A stretch of DNA of 64,000 bases from an uncultured Microbacterium sp. Its GTDB lineage: Bacteria; Actinomycetota; Actinomycetes; Actinomycetales; Microbacteriaceae. Position numbers and translations under genes: made by a program. Positions 1 to 8,385 of the stretch are shown here, one piece after another; position 1 is the stretch's first letter, and each line of letters begins with the position of its first letter. The stretch spans positions 62,001 to 126,000 of the forward strand of contig CAJYHN010000002.1 in NCBI GenBank assembly GCA_913774665.1, given 5' to 3'. Below the pieces are notes generated by a model. That model saw nothing but the letters and a program-made list of their open reading frames with translations, was not told the DNA's origin and made no database searches.

Positions 1-186
1 GCCGCCGGTCGCGGCGCCCTCCGGCGCGGAGCCGTAGGGCGGAGCCGCCGGCGTCGCGGGGGAGTCGTACCCGGGGACGCCGTCGCTCTGCGGAGCGTAC
101 GGGAACGACGACGTGTCGCCTCCCGACGTGCTGTCGGACCCGGTGTGGTCGGGATGCTGCGGGTCGGTGGTGCGGTCGTCGCTCAC
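1..186 (-). CDS. Proline-rich protein, N-terminal fragment (cut by window edge)
   Basis: Reading leftward from a GTG at 186, the frame stays open for 62 codons to the window edge. The start is supported by AAAGGGG (198..192), five bases upstream. The visible residues are polar and rich in Pro, Gly, Ser, Asp and Tyr, with no hydrophobic segment yet. In actinobacteria such low-complexity N-termini often precede the membrane domain of small integral membrane proteins; that is inference here because no domain is visible. It is divergent from fabG. Confidence 0.6.
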   Translation of the reverse strand, partial: MSDDRTTDPQHPDHTGSDSTSGGDTSSFPYAPQSDGVPGYDSPATPAAPPYGSAPEGAATGG

Positions 187-278
187 GGGAGCCCCTTTCG
201 TCGCGCGTCCTCCCAGCGTTCCAGCGCCGCTGACCCCGTGTCAAACCTCGATGCGCGAGGCGATCGGGGCGGCCTCGG

Positions 279-284
279 TAGGCT
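279..284 (+). promoter_or_regulatory. Probable -10 element of fabG
   Basis: TAGGCT lies 37 bases before the fabG ATG, leaving a short leader with an AGGAG ribosome site. The same hexamer recurs as the -10 of other genes in this window. No convincing -35 is visible. Confidence 0.45.
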
Positions 285-321
285 GGGCCGGTTCCGTCAT
301 CGCAAGCGCAGGAGTCTCACC

Positions 322-1032
322 ATGTCCCAGGACCGCGTCGTCGTCGTCACCGGAGGAAACCGGGGCATCGGTCGAGCCATCGCCGAGCGTTTCGTCGCCG
401 AGGGGTGGAAGGTCGCCGTGACGGCCCGCTCGGGTGAGGGTCCCGAGGGGACGCTGACCGTCCGTGCCGACGTGACCGACGCCGCCACCGTCGACGCCGC
501 TTTCACTCAGGTCGAGGCCGAGCTCGGTCCGATCGCCGTGGTCGTGGCCAACGCCGGGGTGACGAAGGACACCCTGCTGCTGCGCATGACCGAAGACGAC
601 TTCGACAGCGTGGTGAACACGAATCTCGGGGGCGCGTTCCGCGTGGTCAAGCGCGCCTCGAAGGGCATGCTCAAGGCCCGGTGGGGTCGCGTCATCCTCA
701 TCTCCAGCGTCGTGGGCCTGTACGGCTCGGCCGGCCAGATCAACTACGCCGCCTCGAAGAGTGCTCTCGTCGGCTTCGCGCGCTCTCTGACCCGCGAGCT
801 CGGAGGGCGCGGAATCACCGCGAACGTGGTGGCTCCGGGCTTCATCGAGACCGACATGACGGCCGAGCTCCCCGCTGACACTCAGGCGGAGTACAAGAAG
901 AACATCCCCGCCGGGCGCTTCGCGTCGGCTGATGAGGTGGCGGGCGTCGTGACGTGGCTCGCCGGCGATGACGCGGCCTACATCTCGGGCGCCGTGATCC
1001 CCGTCGACGGCGGCCTGGGCATGGGCCACTGA
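322..1032 (+). CDS. fabG: 3-oxoacyl-ACP reductase / SDR-family oxidoreductase
   Basis: This is a 236-residue short-chain dehydrogenase. The Rossmann glycine motif TGGNRGIG is at residues 10-17, the NAG structural motif near 77, and the catalytic Ser129, Tyr142 and Lys146 (YAASK) are present. It ends in the usual PVDGGLGMGH tail of FabG proteins. Length and ending match the NADPH-dependent beta-ketoacyl-ACP reductase of fatty acid elongation. I chose the ATG at 322 because it has AGGAG about 9 bases upstream and starts just before the first beta strand; an in-frame extension to 145 has no site and reads as low-complexity. Other SDR substrates cannot be excluded from sequence alone. Confidence 0.9.
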   Translation: MSQDRVVVVTGGNRGIGRAIAERFVAEGWKVAVTARSGEGPEGTLTVRADVTDAATVDAAFTQVEAELGPIAVVVANAGVTKDTLLLRMTEDDFDSVVNTNLGGAFRVVKRASKGMLKARWGRVILISSVVGLYGSAGQINYAASKSALVGFARSLTRELGGRGITANVVAPGFIETDMTAELPADTQAEYKKNIPAGRFASADEVAGVVTWLAGDDAAYISGAVIPVDGGLGMGH

Positions 1033-1088
1033 CCGCGAGACGCGTCGGCGCGCTCTCCGGCGTCTCGGGGTGCGCGCCTAGCCCGGCT

Positions 1089-1296
1089 GCCGTCTGAGGG
1101 CGCGCGCCTGGCCCGGCCGCCGTCTGGGGGCGCGCCTGGCCCGGCCGCCGTTTAAGGGTGTGCGTCTGGCTTGGCCGCCGTCTGGGGGTGCGCGTCCAGC
1201 CTGCCCGCCGTCTGAGGGTGCGTGCCTGCCCCCGCCGCCGTCTCCGAGTGCGCGCCTGGCCCCGCCGCCGTCTGGGGGTGCGCGTCCGGCCCCGCC
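1089..1296. repeat. Tandem repeat, about 30 bp x 7, between convergent genes
   Basis: Seven consecutive units begin GCCGTCTG or a close variant at 1089, 1119, 1147, 1177, 1207, 1237 and 1267. All are 30 bp except the second, which is 28 bp. A partial unit precedes them. The array fills most of the 298-bp gap between fabG and the convergent hydrolase. The units have diverged at several positions, so the array is not very recent. Several frames are open through it, but the translations are low-complexity and I do not call a gene. Confidence 0.85.
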
Positions 1297-1330
1297 ACCG
1301 CGAGACCGCTCCTGCGGGGTCGAGCCGGTC

Positions 1331-2008
1331 TCATCGCACGGCGGCGACGAGCGTCTCGGCGAACTTCTGGGGCTGAGAGAACTGCGGCCAGTGGCCGGAG
1401 TCGAGCGTGACGACCTCGACGCTCTCGATACGGTCGACCTCGTCGGCGTAGGCCCCCCAGTCCGCGAGGACGCGGCGGAGCGACTCGGCATCGAGCTGCC
1501 CCGACAGGATCGTGACGGGGATCGCGAACCGCCGCTCGTCGGTCAAGGTGATCGGCGATGTCGGAACGCGGCCGGGAACGTCGACGACCTGCTTTGCGGT
1601 CCGCCGGCGCGTCTCGTCGTCGAGGTCGGCGACGTCGTCTTCGTCGAAGAAGTCCCACCCGGGGAAGCACACGACACCGTCCTCGACGGGGAACTCCGAG
1701 ATCATCGCGCCCGGGGGCGGGGTGATCGTGTCGACGAGGATGACGCGCGCGATCTGCGCGGGTCGTCGATCCGCCGCGCCCCATACGACGTTGCCGCCAC
1801 CCGAGTGCCCGACGAGCACGACGTTCTCGACGAGACGGTCGATTTCGCCGACGACGGCGTCGACCCAGTCGTCGATGACGAGGTCGCCCAGCGCGGGCCC
1901 GGGCAGGGTCACGGGGTGCGGTCGATGACCAGCCGCCTCGAGGGCGGGGGTGACGTCGTCCCACGACGACGCGTCGAGCCAGAGACCGGGAACCAGGATG
2001 ACGTCCAT
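1331..2008 (-). CDS. Alpha/beta hydrolase
   Basis: This is a 225-residue small alpha/beta hydrolase of the short, lidless type. It opens with VPGLWLDASSW (oxyanion region), and the nucleophile elbow GHSGGG places the catalytic serine at 69. A C-terminal DSGHWPQ segment supplies the likely catalytic histidine. The substrate is unknown; relatives are annotated as esterases or salicylate-esterase-like proteins. The ATG is preceded by TACGCT (2020..2015) with exactly six bases between, so the transcript is probably leaderless. It converges on fabG across the tandem repeat. Confidence 0.85.
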   Translation of the reverse strand: MDVILVPGLWLDASSWDDVTPALEAAGHRPHPVTLPGPALGDLVIDDWVDAVVGEIDRLVENVVLVGHSGGGNVVWGAADRRPAQIARVILVDTITPPPGAMISEFPVEDGVVCFPGWDFFDEDDVADLDDETRRRTAKQVVDVPGRVPTSPITLTDERRFAIPVTILSGQLDAESLRRVLADWGAYADEVDRIESVEVVTLDSGHWPQFSQPQKFAETLVAAVR

Positions 2009-2099
2009 GCGGCGAGCGTAGAACGGGCCTCCGACATCGGGAAGGGCACCGCTCGGACGCAGGCGGCTCTGCGCGGACGAGGGACCGAGCCCGAGCCGC

Positions 2100-2741
2100 T
2101 CAGCGGGGGAGCAGCGCGACGACCTGGGCCAGATCGACGGGTCCGATCACCAGATCCGCCCGCTCGCGCACGGCCGGCTTGGCGTTGAACGCCAGGCCGA
2201 GTCCCGCCGTCGCCATCATCTCCAGGTCGTTCGCTCCGTCGCCGATCGCGAAGGTGAGGGGGAGGGGCACGCCGAGTTCTCCTGCCCAGCGACGGAGCGT
2301 GTCGGCCTTGGCCGTGGCGTCCACGATCTCTCCCTCGACCTCTCCCGTGAGAGTGGCGTCGACGGCGCCGAGCCTGTTCGCGCGCCAGAGATCGACGCCG
2401 AGATCGGGGGCGACGGTGTCGAGGACTTCGTGGAAGCCGCCCGACACGACGCCGACGATTCCGCCGCGTTCGTGAACGGCGTCGATCAGCTCGCGGACGC
2501 CGGGCGTGGGCTCGATCCGGGCGATGGCCCGCGCGAAGGCCTCGGTCGGAACACCGGTGAGCGCCTGCACGCGGGAGCGGAGGCTCGTGGCGAAGTCGAC
2601 CTCTCCGCGCATGGCGGCCTCGGTGGCGGCGGCCACCTCGGGACCTCGGCCGGCTTCGTCAGCGAGGAGCTCGATGACCTCGTTGCGGATCAGGGTGGAA
2701 TCGGCGTCGAGAACGACGAGGAATCGGGCGGTCGCAGGCAC
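2100..2741 (-). CDS. serB: Phosphoserine phosphatase
   Basis: This 213-residue HAD phosphatase has the SerB signature. LDADSTLI at residues 11-18 holds the Asp nucleophile and acid/base pair (D12, D14). VVSGGF supplies motif II Ser, and the acidic motif GDGANDLEMM lies near residue 167. It hydrolyses L-3-phosphoserine in the last step of serine synthesis. It lacks the N-terminal ACT domain found in mycobacterial SerB2. The start is a GTG with TAGCGT (2754..2749) seven bases before it, again suggesting a leaderless mRNA. Confidence 0.92.
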   Translation of the reverse strand: MPATARFLVVLDADSTLIRNEVIELLADEAGRGPEVAAATEAAMRGEVDFATSLRSRVQALTGVPTEAFARAIARIEPTPGVRELIDAVHERGGIVGVVSGGFHEVLDTVAPDLGVDLWRANRLGAVDATLTGEVEGEIVDATAKADTLRRWAGELGVPLPLTFAIGDGANDLEMMATAGLGLAFNAKPAVRERADLVIGPVDLAQVVALLPR

Positions 2742-2942
2742 GCGCTCAACGCTAGCGGCTCAACGCGAGCGGCATGGCGGTCGCCCGTCGTGAGGCTCAT
2801 CCGCGGTCGCAGACACGCGCTCGACGCCGGCGTTCCGGTGCGCGGGTTCCGCGTCGCCGCCCGATGCAGGACGTGCTCCCGGGGACCCCGCGCCACGCAC
2901 CCGGGCGGCGTCATGCGGGGTCATCTCCCATCGCACCCGCCG

Positions 2943-2948
2943 TAGGCT
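2943..2948 (+). promoter_or_regulatory. Probable -10 element of luxS
   Basis: TAGGCT is 36 bases upstream of the luxS ATG. The short leader between them contains a small GCGG...CCGC stem and the AGAAGGGA ribosome site. No S-adenosylhomocysteine riboswitch fold is evident in this short leader. Confidence 0.4.
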
Positions 2949-2984
2949 TCTGCGGTACCCCCGCTTCTTCAGAAGGGACCTCGC

Positions 2985-3458
2985 ATGGCCGACGTCGAAA
3001 GCTTCACCCTCGATCACACCGCCGTCCTGGCGCCCTACGTGCGCCTCATCGGAACCGAGTCGGGCCCGCGAGGTGACGTCATCTCGAACTTCGACCTGCG
3101 TCTCGTGCAGCCGAACGAGCAGGAGATCCCCACGGCCGGTCTTCACACGATCGAGCACCTGCTCGCGAGCCTCGTGCGCGACCGGATCGACGGCCTCATC
3201 GACATCTCGCCGTTCGGCTGCCGCACGGGCTTCCACGTGATCATGTGGGGCGAGCCCTCGGTGGGCGACCTCGTCGACGCGATCACCGGCTCGCTCCGCG
3301 CGATCGTCGACGAGGTGCAGTGGGACGACGTCCCCGGAACCGACGCGTTCAGCTGCGGCAACTACCGCGACCACAGCCTGCACACCGCCAAGGAGTGGTC
3401 CAAGGAGGTTCTCGCCAAGGGCATCTCGCGTGACGCGTTCGAGCGCGTCGGCGTCTGA
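2985..3458 (+). CDS. luxS: S-ribosylhomocysteine lyase
   Basis: This 157-residue protein carries all LuxS hallmarks. The metal-binding HTIEHLL motif gives His54 and His58, FGCRTGF contains the catalytic cysteine at 79, and SCGNYRDH supplies the third metal ligand Cys124. It cleaves S-ribosylhomocysteine to homocysteine and the AI-2 precursor DPD, recycling the product of methyl transfer. The start is set by AGAAGGGA eight bases upstream. It stands alone, ending at a strong hairpin shared with convergent glgC. Nothing nearby points to AI-2 sensing, so a purely metabolic role is the simplest reading. Confidence 0.96.
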   Translation: MADVESFTLDHTAVLAPYVRLIGTESGPRGDVISNFDLRLVQPNEQEIPTAGLHTIEHLLASLVRDRIDGLIDISPFGCRTGFHVIMWGEPSVGDLVDAITGSLRAIVDEVQWDDVPGTDAFSCGNYRDHSLHTAKEWSKEVLAKGISRDAFERVGV

Positions 3459-3470
3459 GGATTCCGATCC

Positions 3471-3521
3471 GGATGCCACGAGGGGCGGCGACCCGCGCGG
3501 TCGCCGCTCCTCTCGGCATCC
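3471..3521. terminator. Bidirectional terminator hairpin between luxS and glgC
   Basis: Two 23-bp arms (3471..3493 and 3499..3521) pair with about three mismatches around a five-base loop. There is no T tract. The outer ends of the stem are GGATGCC and GGCATCC, the 7-mer that is strongly over-represented in this window. Confidence 0.8.
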
Positions 3522-3554
3522 GGAGCCTCGCGGCATCCGGAGTCGTCCTCGCTG

Positions 3555-4799
3555 CTAGGCGTGGACGTGAACGTCCTTGCCGACGACGGTGATGCCCGTC
3601 TCGGTGACGGTGAAGCCGCGCGCGAGGTCGCGCTCGCGATCGACGCCGATGGTGGCACCGGGCTCGAGGACGACGTTCTTGTCGAGGATCGCGCGGTGGA
3701 TGCGCGCTCCCGCACCGACCTGCACGCTGTCGAAGAGCACCGAGTCGGTGATCGTCGATCCGCCTCCGGCGAGAGCCCACGGCCCGACGACGCTGCGCTC
3801 GAGGTGGGTTCCCGACAGCACCGAGCCGAGCGAAACGATCGAGTCGATCGCGTTGCCGATGCGCCCGACCGAGTCGCGGACGAACTTCGCCGGCGGGGCG
3901 TTGAAGGTCTGCGAGTAGATCGGCCAGTCGTTGTTGTAGAGGTTGAACACGGGCAGGGTCGAGATGAGATCCATGTGCGCGTCGTAGAACGACTCGATCG
4001 TGCCCACGTCGCGCCAGTACGACTGGTCGCGCGGCGTCGATCCGGGGACGTCGTTGCGGTTGAAGTCGTACACCGCCGCCTCGCCGCGGTCGACGAAGTA
4101 GGGCACGATGTCGCCGCCCATGTCGTGCGCGGAGGTCGGCAGTTCGCCGTCGTGCGTGACGGCGTCGACGAGCGCGTCGGCGTCGAAGATGTAGTTGCCC
4201 ATCGAGGCGAGGACTTCGTGCGGGGCGTCGGCCAGACCGGTCGGGTTCTGCGGCTTCTCGAGGAACGCGCGGATCTTGGTCGGGTCGGTCGGGTCGGTGT
4301 CGATCACGCCGAACTGGTTCGCGAGCGAGATCGGCTGACGGATGCCGGCGACCGTCGCCCGCGCGTCGGAGGCGATGTGCGCGTCGAGCATCTGCTTGAA
4401 GTCCATGCGGTACACGTGATCGGCGCCGATGACCACCACGATGTCGGGCTTCTCGTCGCGGATGAGGTTCATCGACTGCAGGATCGCGTCGGCCGAGCCG
4501 GAGAACCAGCGCTTGCCGAGACGCTGCTGAGCCGGGACAGAGGCGACGTAGGCGCCGAGCATCGGCGACATGCGCCACGTCTGCGAGATGTGGCGGTCGA
4601 GACTGTGCGATTTGTACTGCGTCAGCACGACGAGCTGACGCAGGCCCGAATTGATGAGATTCGAGATCGCGAAGTCGATCAGGCGGTATTGACCGCCGAA
4701 GGGGACGGCGGGTTTGGCGCGGTCCGCCGTCAGGGGCATGAGTCGCTTTCCCTCGCCGCCGGCGAGGATGATTCCGAAGACCTTCGGCGCTGCAGGCAT
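3555..4799 (-). CDS. glgC: Glucose-1-phosphate adenylyltransferase
   Basis: This 414-residue nucleotidyltransferase makes ADP-glucose for glycogen synthesis. The N-terminal [13 protein letters not shown] signature binds nucleotide, KPAVPFGG and RLIDFAISN follow, and the C-terminal third is a left-handed beta-helix with hexapeptide-like spacing. Length is normal for bacterial GlgC. The start ATG sits six bases after TAGGGT (4811..4806), so the mRNA is probably leaderless. It is divergent from glgA with 76 bases between, the classical actinobacterial arrangement of the two enzymes that make and use ADP-glucose. Confidence 0.95.
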   Translation of the reverse strand: MPAAPKVFGIILAGGEGKRLMPLTADRAKPAVPFGGQYRLIDFAISNLINSGLRQLVVLTQYKSHSLDRHISQTWRMSPMLGAYVASVPAQQRLGKRWFSGSADAILQSMNLIRDEKPDIVVVIGADHVYRMDFKQMLDAHIASDARATVAGIRQPISLANQFGVIDTDPTDPTKIRAFLEKPQNPTGLADAPHEVLASMGNYIFDADALVDAVTHDGELPTSAHDMGGDIVPYFVDRGEAAVYDFNRNDVPGSTPRDQSYWRDVGTIESFYDAHMDLISTLPVFNLYNNDWPIYSQTFNAPPAKFVRDSVGRIGNAIDSIVSLGSVLSGTHLERSVVGPWALAGGGSTITDSVLFDSVQVGAGARIHRAILDKNVVLEPGATIGVDRERDLARGFTVTETGITVVGKDVHVHA

Positions 4800-4875
4800 G
4801 GCACCACCCTAGGGCTCCGGCGGGCGAGCGGAAACACGTCTGCGGCGCGCCTCGCGCTGTACTACGGTTCGTTTC

Positions 4876-6066
4876 ATGCGCGTCGACATCGTGACGAAGG
4901 AATACCCGCCGGAGATCTACGGCGGAGCCGGGGTCCACGCCACCGAACTCGTCAAGGCGCTGCGCGCCGAGGGCACCGAGGTGCAGGTCCGCGCGTTCGG
5001 AGCATCGCGCGACGAGGCCGACACGACCTCCTACGGCGTGCCCGCCGAATTGGCGGCGGCGAACGGTGCGATCCAGACCCTCGGCACCGATCTCGCGATC
5101 GTCTCGGACATCGCGGGCGCCGACGTCGTGCACTCGCACACCTGGTACGCGAACTTCGCCGGGCACCTGGCATCCCTTCTTCACGGCATTCCCCACGTGG
5201 TCACCGCGCACAGCCTCGAGCCGCTGCGCCCGTGGAAGGCCGAGCAGCTCGGCGGCGGGTACGCCGTGTCGAGCTACATCGAGAAGACCGCGTACGAGGG
5301 TGCCGCCGCCGTCGTCGCGGTGAGCTCGGGCATGCGCGACGACATCCTGCGCAGCTACCCGTCGCTCGATCCCGACAAGGTGCGGGTCATCTACAACGGC
5401 ATCGACACCGAGTCGTGGCATCCGGTGTCGGACGACGCTTTCCTGGCGTCGCAGGGGATCGACCCCTCGCGGCCCTCGGTCGTCTTCGTCGGGCGGATCA
5501 CGCGCCAGAAGGGGCTGCCGTACCTGCTGCGCGCGGCGGAGCAGCTGCCGCCCGAGGTGCAGCTGATCCTTTGCGCCGGTGCCCCCGACACCCCGCAGAT
5601 CATGGCCGAGGTGCAGGAGCTGGTCCGCGGGCTCCAGGCCACCCGTGACGGGGTCGTGTGGATCGAGAAGCTGCTGCCGCGCAACGAGCTCAGCGCGATC
5701 CTCACCGCGGCGACGACGTTCGTGTGCCCTTCGGTGTACGAGCCGCTGGGCATCGTGAACCTCGAGGCCATGGCGTGCGGGGCTGCGGTCGTCGGAACGG
5801 CGACCGGGGGCATTCCCGAGGTCGTCGTCGACGGCGTGACCGGGCGCCTGGTGCCGATCGAGCAGGTGCAGGACGGAACGGGAACGCCCGTCGATCCCGA
5901 GCGCTTCGTCGACGATCTGGCCCGCGTGCTGACGGAGGTCGTGATGGATGCCGACACCGCCCGGGCCTACGGAGAAGCCGGGCGAACGCGAGCCGTCGAG
6001 GACTTCAGTTGGGCCGCGATCGCGGAGACCACCGCGGCGCTGTACGCGGAGGTCGCGGGGGCGTAG
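4876..6066 (+). CDS. glgA: Glycogen synthase, corynebacterial type (GT4)
   Basis: This 396-residue GT-B glycosyltransferase opens with VDIVTKEYPPEIYGGAGVH, typical of the actinobacterial GlgA family rather than the GT5 enzyme of E. coli. GRITRQKG and the acidic YEPLGIVNLEAMACG donor-binding segment follow in the C-terminal domain. It elongates alpha-1,4-glucan, or makes maltose-1-phosphate in the GlgM sense, from ADP-glucose; both activities are known in the family and sequence alone does not decide. TACGGT (4863..4868) lies seven bases before the ATG, consistent with a leaderless transcript. Confidence 0.92.
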   Translation: MRVDIVTKEYPPEIYGGAGVHATELVKALRAEGTEVQVRAFGASRDEADTTSYGVPAELAAANGAIQTLGTDLAIVSDIAGADVVHSHTWYANFAGHLASLLHGIPHVVTAHSLEPLRPWKAEQLGGGYAVSSYIEKTAYEGAAAVVAVSSGMRDDILRSYPSLDPDKVRVIYNGIDTESWHPVSDDAFLASQGIDPSRPSVVFVGRITRQKGLPYLLRAAEQLPPEVQLILCAGAPDTPQIMAEVQELVRGLQATRDGVVWIEKLLPRNELSAILTAATTFVCPSVYEPLGIVNLEAMACGAAVVGTATGGIPEVVVDGVTGRLVPIEQVQDGTGTPVDPERFVDDLARVLTEVVMDADTARAYGEAGRTRAVEDFSWAAIAETTAALYAEVAGA

Positions 6067-6197
6067 AACGTCCGCGTCGCTGGCGGAGCGGCAGTGCGCC
6101 GCGACCATGACGCGCGACGCGCGCGGGTGTGTCCGGCACTCTCCACAGGGGCCGCGTGGCATCCGGGACCGCCCGTCTCGGACAGTAGGCTAGAACC

Positions 6198-6980
6198 ATG
6201 CCCCAGGTGCTCGAGTTCTCCGACGTCGTCGTCCGCCGGAACGCGCGGGACATCGTGTCCCACCTCGACTGGGAGGTGTCGGACGACCAGCGTTGGGTCG
6301 TGCTCGGACCGAACGGTGCGGGCAAGACGACGCTGCTCCAGCTCGCCGACACCCTGCTTCACCCCACTTCGGGTTCGGTGACGATCCTCGGTGAGCGTCT
6401 CGGCCGCACCGACGTGTTCGAGCTGCGTCCGCGCATCGGCTTCGCCTCGTCGGCGATGGCGCGTCGCGTGCCCCCGGAAGAGACCGTGCTCGACGTCGTC
6501 CTGACGGCCGCGTTCTCGGTCGTGGGTCGCTGGCGCGAGGATTACGACGACATCGACGAGCGTCGCGCGCTGCGCGTGCTCGCCGAATGGAAGCTCGATC
6601 ACCTCGCCGACCGCACGTTCGGAACCCTGAGCGACGGCGAGCAGAAGCGGGTGCAGATCGCCCGCGCCGTGATGACCGACCCCGAGCTGCTGCTCCTCGA
6701 CGAGCCGACCGCGAGCCTCGACCTCGGCGCGCGTGAAGAACTGCTCGCCCTGCTGTCGGGCTACGCGCAGGCGCCGACGACCCCCGCGATGGTGATGGTG
6801 ACGCACCACGTCGAGGAGATCCCCGTCGGGTTCACGCACGTGCTGCTGCTGCGGGACGGCGAGGTCGTGGCATCCGGACCCCTCCAGGACGCCCTCACGG
6901 CCGAGAACCTCACGAAGACGTTCGGGCTCGAGATCGCCCTTACGCACGAAGCCGGGCGGTACGCGGCGCGCGCCGTCTGA
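6198..6980 (+). CDS. ABC transporter ATP-binding protein
   Basis: A single 260-residue nucleotide-binding domain has Walker [10 protein letters not shown] near residue 37, the variant signature LSDGEQKR, and Walker B LLLLDEP. There is no membrane domain and no permease gene next to it. This resembles the YlmA/ModF-like stand-alone ABC ATPases of actinobacteria, whose partner or target is not established. The EIP segment after the H-loop histidine (THHVEEIP) is also typical of this branch. The ATG is six bases after TAGGCT (6186..6191), so it is likely leaderless. Confidence 0.88.
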   Translation: MPQVLEFSDVVVRRNARDIVSHLDWEVSDDQRWVVLGPNGAGKTTLLQLADTLLHPTSGSVTILGERLGRTDVFELRPRIGFASSAMARRVPPEETVLDVVLTAAFSVVGRWREDYDDIDERRALRVLAEWKLDHLADRTFGTLSDGEQKRVQIARAVMTDPELLLLDEPTASLDLGAREELLALLSGYAQAPTTPAMVMVTHHVEEIPVGFTHVLLLRDGEVVASGPLQDALTAENLTKTFGLEIALTHEAGRYAARAV

Positions 6981-7051
6981 GGCGCGTCGCTTCACGGCGT
7001 CGGCTTCGTGTGAGGGTCGTGCTTGGGCCGTGGCTGGGGCGTGCTCGGGCC

Positions 7052-7060
7052 TGGTAGACT
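7052..7060 (+). promoter_or_regulatory. Extended -10 promoter of rpmE2
   Basis: TGGTAGACT combines a TGn extension with the -10 hexamer TAGACT (7055..7060). It gives a leader of about 70 bases before the L31 start codon. No clear -35 is seen. Confidence 0.5.
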
Positions 7061-7068
7061 CTCCCGTT

Positions 7069-7115
7069 GGTGCCATCGGCGCCGCAGACTTTGACGTCCT
7101 GGCAGAATCCAGGAC
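7069..7115 (+). promoter_or_regulatory. Structured 5' leader of rpmE2: two hairpins
   Basis: Hairpin 1 pairs GGTGCC (7069..7074) with GGCGCC (7078..7083) around a three-base loop. Hairpin 2 pairs GTCCTGG (7096..7102) perfectly with CCAGGAC (7109..7115) around six bases. Both lie between the -10 and the ribosome site AAAGGA. Position and shape suit an L31 autoregulatory leader; such L31 leader motifs have been proposed computationally for actinobacteria. The assignment here is inference. Confidence 0.5.
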
Positions 7116-7137
7116 ACCACTTCTCAAAGGACCTCCC

Positions 7138-7389
7138 ATGAAGACTGACATCCACCCCACGTACAAGGCCGTCGTGTTCCGCGACCTCGGTTCGGGCGAC
7201 ACCTTCCTCACCCGTTCGACCGTGTCCAGCGACAAGACGATCGAGCTCGACGGTGTGGAGTACCCCGTCATCGACGTGGAAATCTCGTCCGCTTCGCACC
7301 CCTTCTACACGGGCAAGCAGCGCATCATGGACTCGGCCGGTCGCGTCGAGAAGTTCAACCAGCGCTTCAAGAACTTCGGCGGTCGTTGA
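7138..7389 (+). CDS. rpmE2: 50S ribosomal protein L31 type B
   Basis: This 83-residue protein begins [16 protein letters not shown] and contains [11 protein letters not shown], diagnostic for type B L31. It has no cysteines, so it is the zinc-independent paralogue that replaces zinc-binding L31 when zinc is scarce. The ATG has AAAGGA about 8 bases upstream. A zinc importer operon with a Zur-like box lies elsewhere in this window (47.7-51.1 kb), but I see no comparable box upstream of rpmE2. Confidence 0.95.
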   Translation: MKTDIHPTYKAVVFRDLGSGDTFLTRSTVSSDKTIELDGVEYPVIDVEISSASHPFYTGKQRIMDSAGRVEKFNQRFKNFGGR

Positions 7390-7411
7390 TCCGCAGCGGT
7401 TCTCGCAGCGA

Positions 7412-7448
7412 AAGCCCCTCGTCCTTCGGGACGGGGGGCTTCCGTTTT
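7412..7448 (+). terminator. Rho-independent terminator after rpmE2
   Basis: A 13-bp stem pairs 7412..7424 with 7429..7441, closed by a UUCG tetraloop with one G-U pair. It is followed by CCGTTTT. This is the best canonical intrinsic terminator in the window. Confidence 0.93.
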
Positions 7449-7540
7449 GTGTGCGGGCCGGCGCTAACCGGGGTTCGTCCGGCGCCGTTGTCGGCGGGGA
7501 TCGCGTGGGGACCGGTTCAGAGATGGGTGGGGCGTGGAGA

Positions 7541-8385
7541 TCACGGTCCGAGTTCACCGGACTGCTCGAGGTGAAGATCGCGGCGGCGCTCACCCCCGGG
7601 CAAGGAGGCGCGACTGTGGAGGTAGACGGTGGCGCCAGTCGCGGCGGCAGCGTGCTCAGGGAAGGTCTCGTTGTCACAGACGGAGAGCGCGAACTCGACG
7701 TCGCCGACGTCGAACGAATGTCTTCCCGCCCCCGGGCCCCCGCCCTGGGGGAGAAGATGGCGCGCTCGGGTCGGTCGGTGTTGCTTGGAGCACGTGCAGT
7801 GGGGTGGCGCACCGGTGGTCAGCAGCAGATCGGCGAGAGGTCGGCGGGGGCCTTCGTCGGCCGCCGTGTTCACGATGACGGCGACGACGCCGGTCTCTTC
7901 ATTGGCGACGGCGCCGGTCTCGTGAACGGCGACGGTGCCGGTCTCGTCGTTGGCGGCGGTGCCGGTCTCGTCGTTGGCGGGGGTGCTGGTCTCGTCGTTG
8001 GCGGTGGTGCCGGTCTCGTCGTTGGCGATGGTGCCGGTCTCGTCGTTGGCGGCGGCGCCGGTCTCGTCAACGGCCACCGCGCCGGTCACGACGACGGCGA
8101 CGGCGTGAGTCTCGTTGTTGGCGACGGCGTCGGTCTCGTCAACGGCGGCGGCGCTGGTCTCGTCAACGGCGTGGTGCAGGGGAGCATTGCAGGCGAGATT
8201 CGCGCGGCATGGCAGTTCGCCGGTCAACGTGGTCTCGTTGTAGCCGGTCAGGAAGCTTCGGGAAAGAGCACCACGTCCGCTCCAGCGACGAGGCTCTCGG
8301 CGACGAGCTGCGTGGCGCGCACGACGTTGAGCTCGACGGCGCCGGGGACGGCCTCCGCCGGGACGGCGGCGACGCAGGCCGTCAC
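7541..8385 (-). pseudogene. Decayed nitrilase-family (carbon-nitrogen hydrolase) gene with expanded repeats
   Basis: From a GTG at 8385 a clean nitrilase N-terminus can be read, through GADVVLFPEA with the catalytic Glu, before a stop. A one-base shift near 8243-8250 resumes in frame as FLTGYNETTLTGELP. The frame then enters twelve 24-bp repeats encoding DETGxxAN-like units, grown from the normal HDAVxETGAVAV strand. After these, SKQH still shows the catalytic Lys and SVCDNETFPEHA the catalytic Cys. The frame stops soon after, so the last third is missing. Frameshift, repeat expansion and truncation together make a functional amidohydrolase unlikely. It lies downstream of the HNH gene on the same strand. 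Confidence 0.82.
7882..8169. repeat. Tandem repeat, 24 bp x 12, inside the nitrilase pseudogene
   Basis: Twelve head-to-tail 24-bp units share the core GCCGGTCTCGTCGTTGGC. The period is a multiple of three, so the minus frame is kept as DETGTxAN units. The central units (7930-8049) are nearly identical and the outer ones diverged, which suggests growth from the middle. There are no spacers, so this is not a CRISPR array. Confidence 0.95.

Noticed and set aside
1078-1964. Long Arg/Pro-rich minus-strand frames through the 30-bp array
   Set aside because: Low-complexity translation generated by the repeat and by antisense or shifted reading of the hydrolase gene.
2742-2984. SAH or SAM riboswitch before luxS
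   Set aside because: The leader after the likely -10 is only about 30 bases and shows no conserved riboswitch core.
3349-6162. A minus-strand open frame of over 900 codons across glgC and glgA
   Set aside because: It is antisense to two well-recognised genes, Arg/Gly/Pro-rich with no domain, and exists because GC-rich codon bias leaves few stops in shadow frames.
7020-7137. Zur box upstream of rpmE2
   Set aside because: No palindrome resembling the znuA-proximal box is present in the 120 bp before the gene.
7882-8169. Possible CRISPR array
   Set aside because: Units are contiguous with no spacers, diverge gradually, and there are no cas genes.
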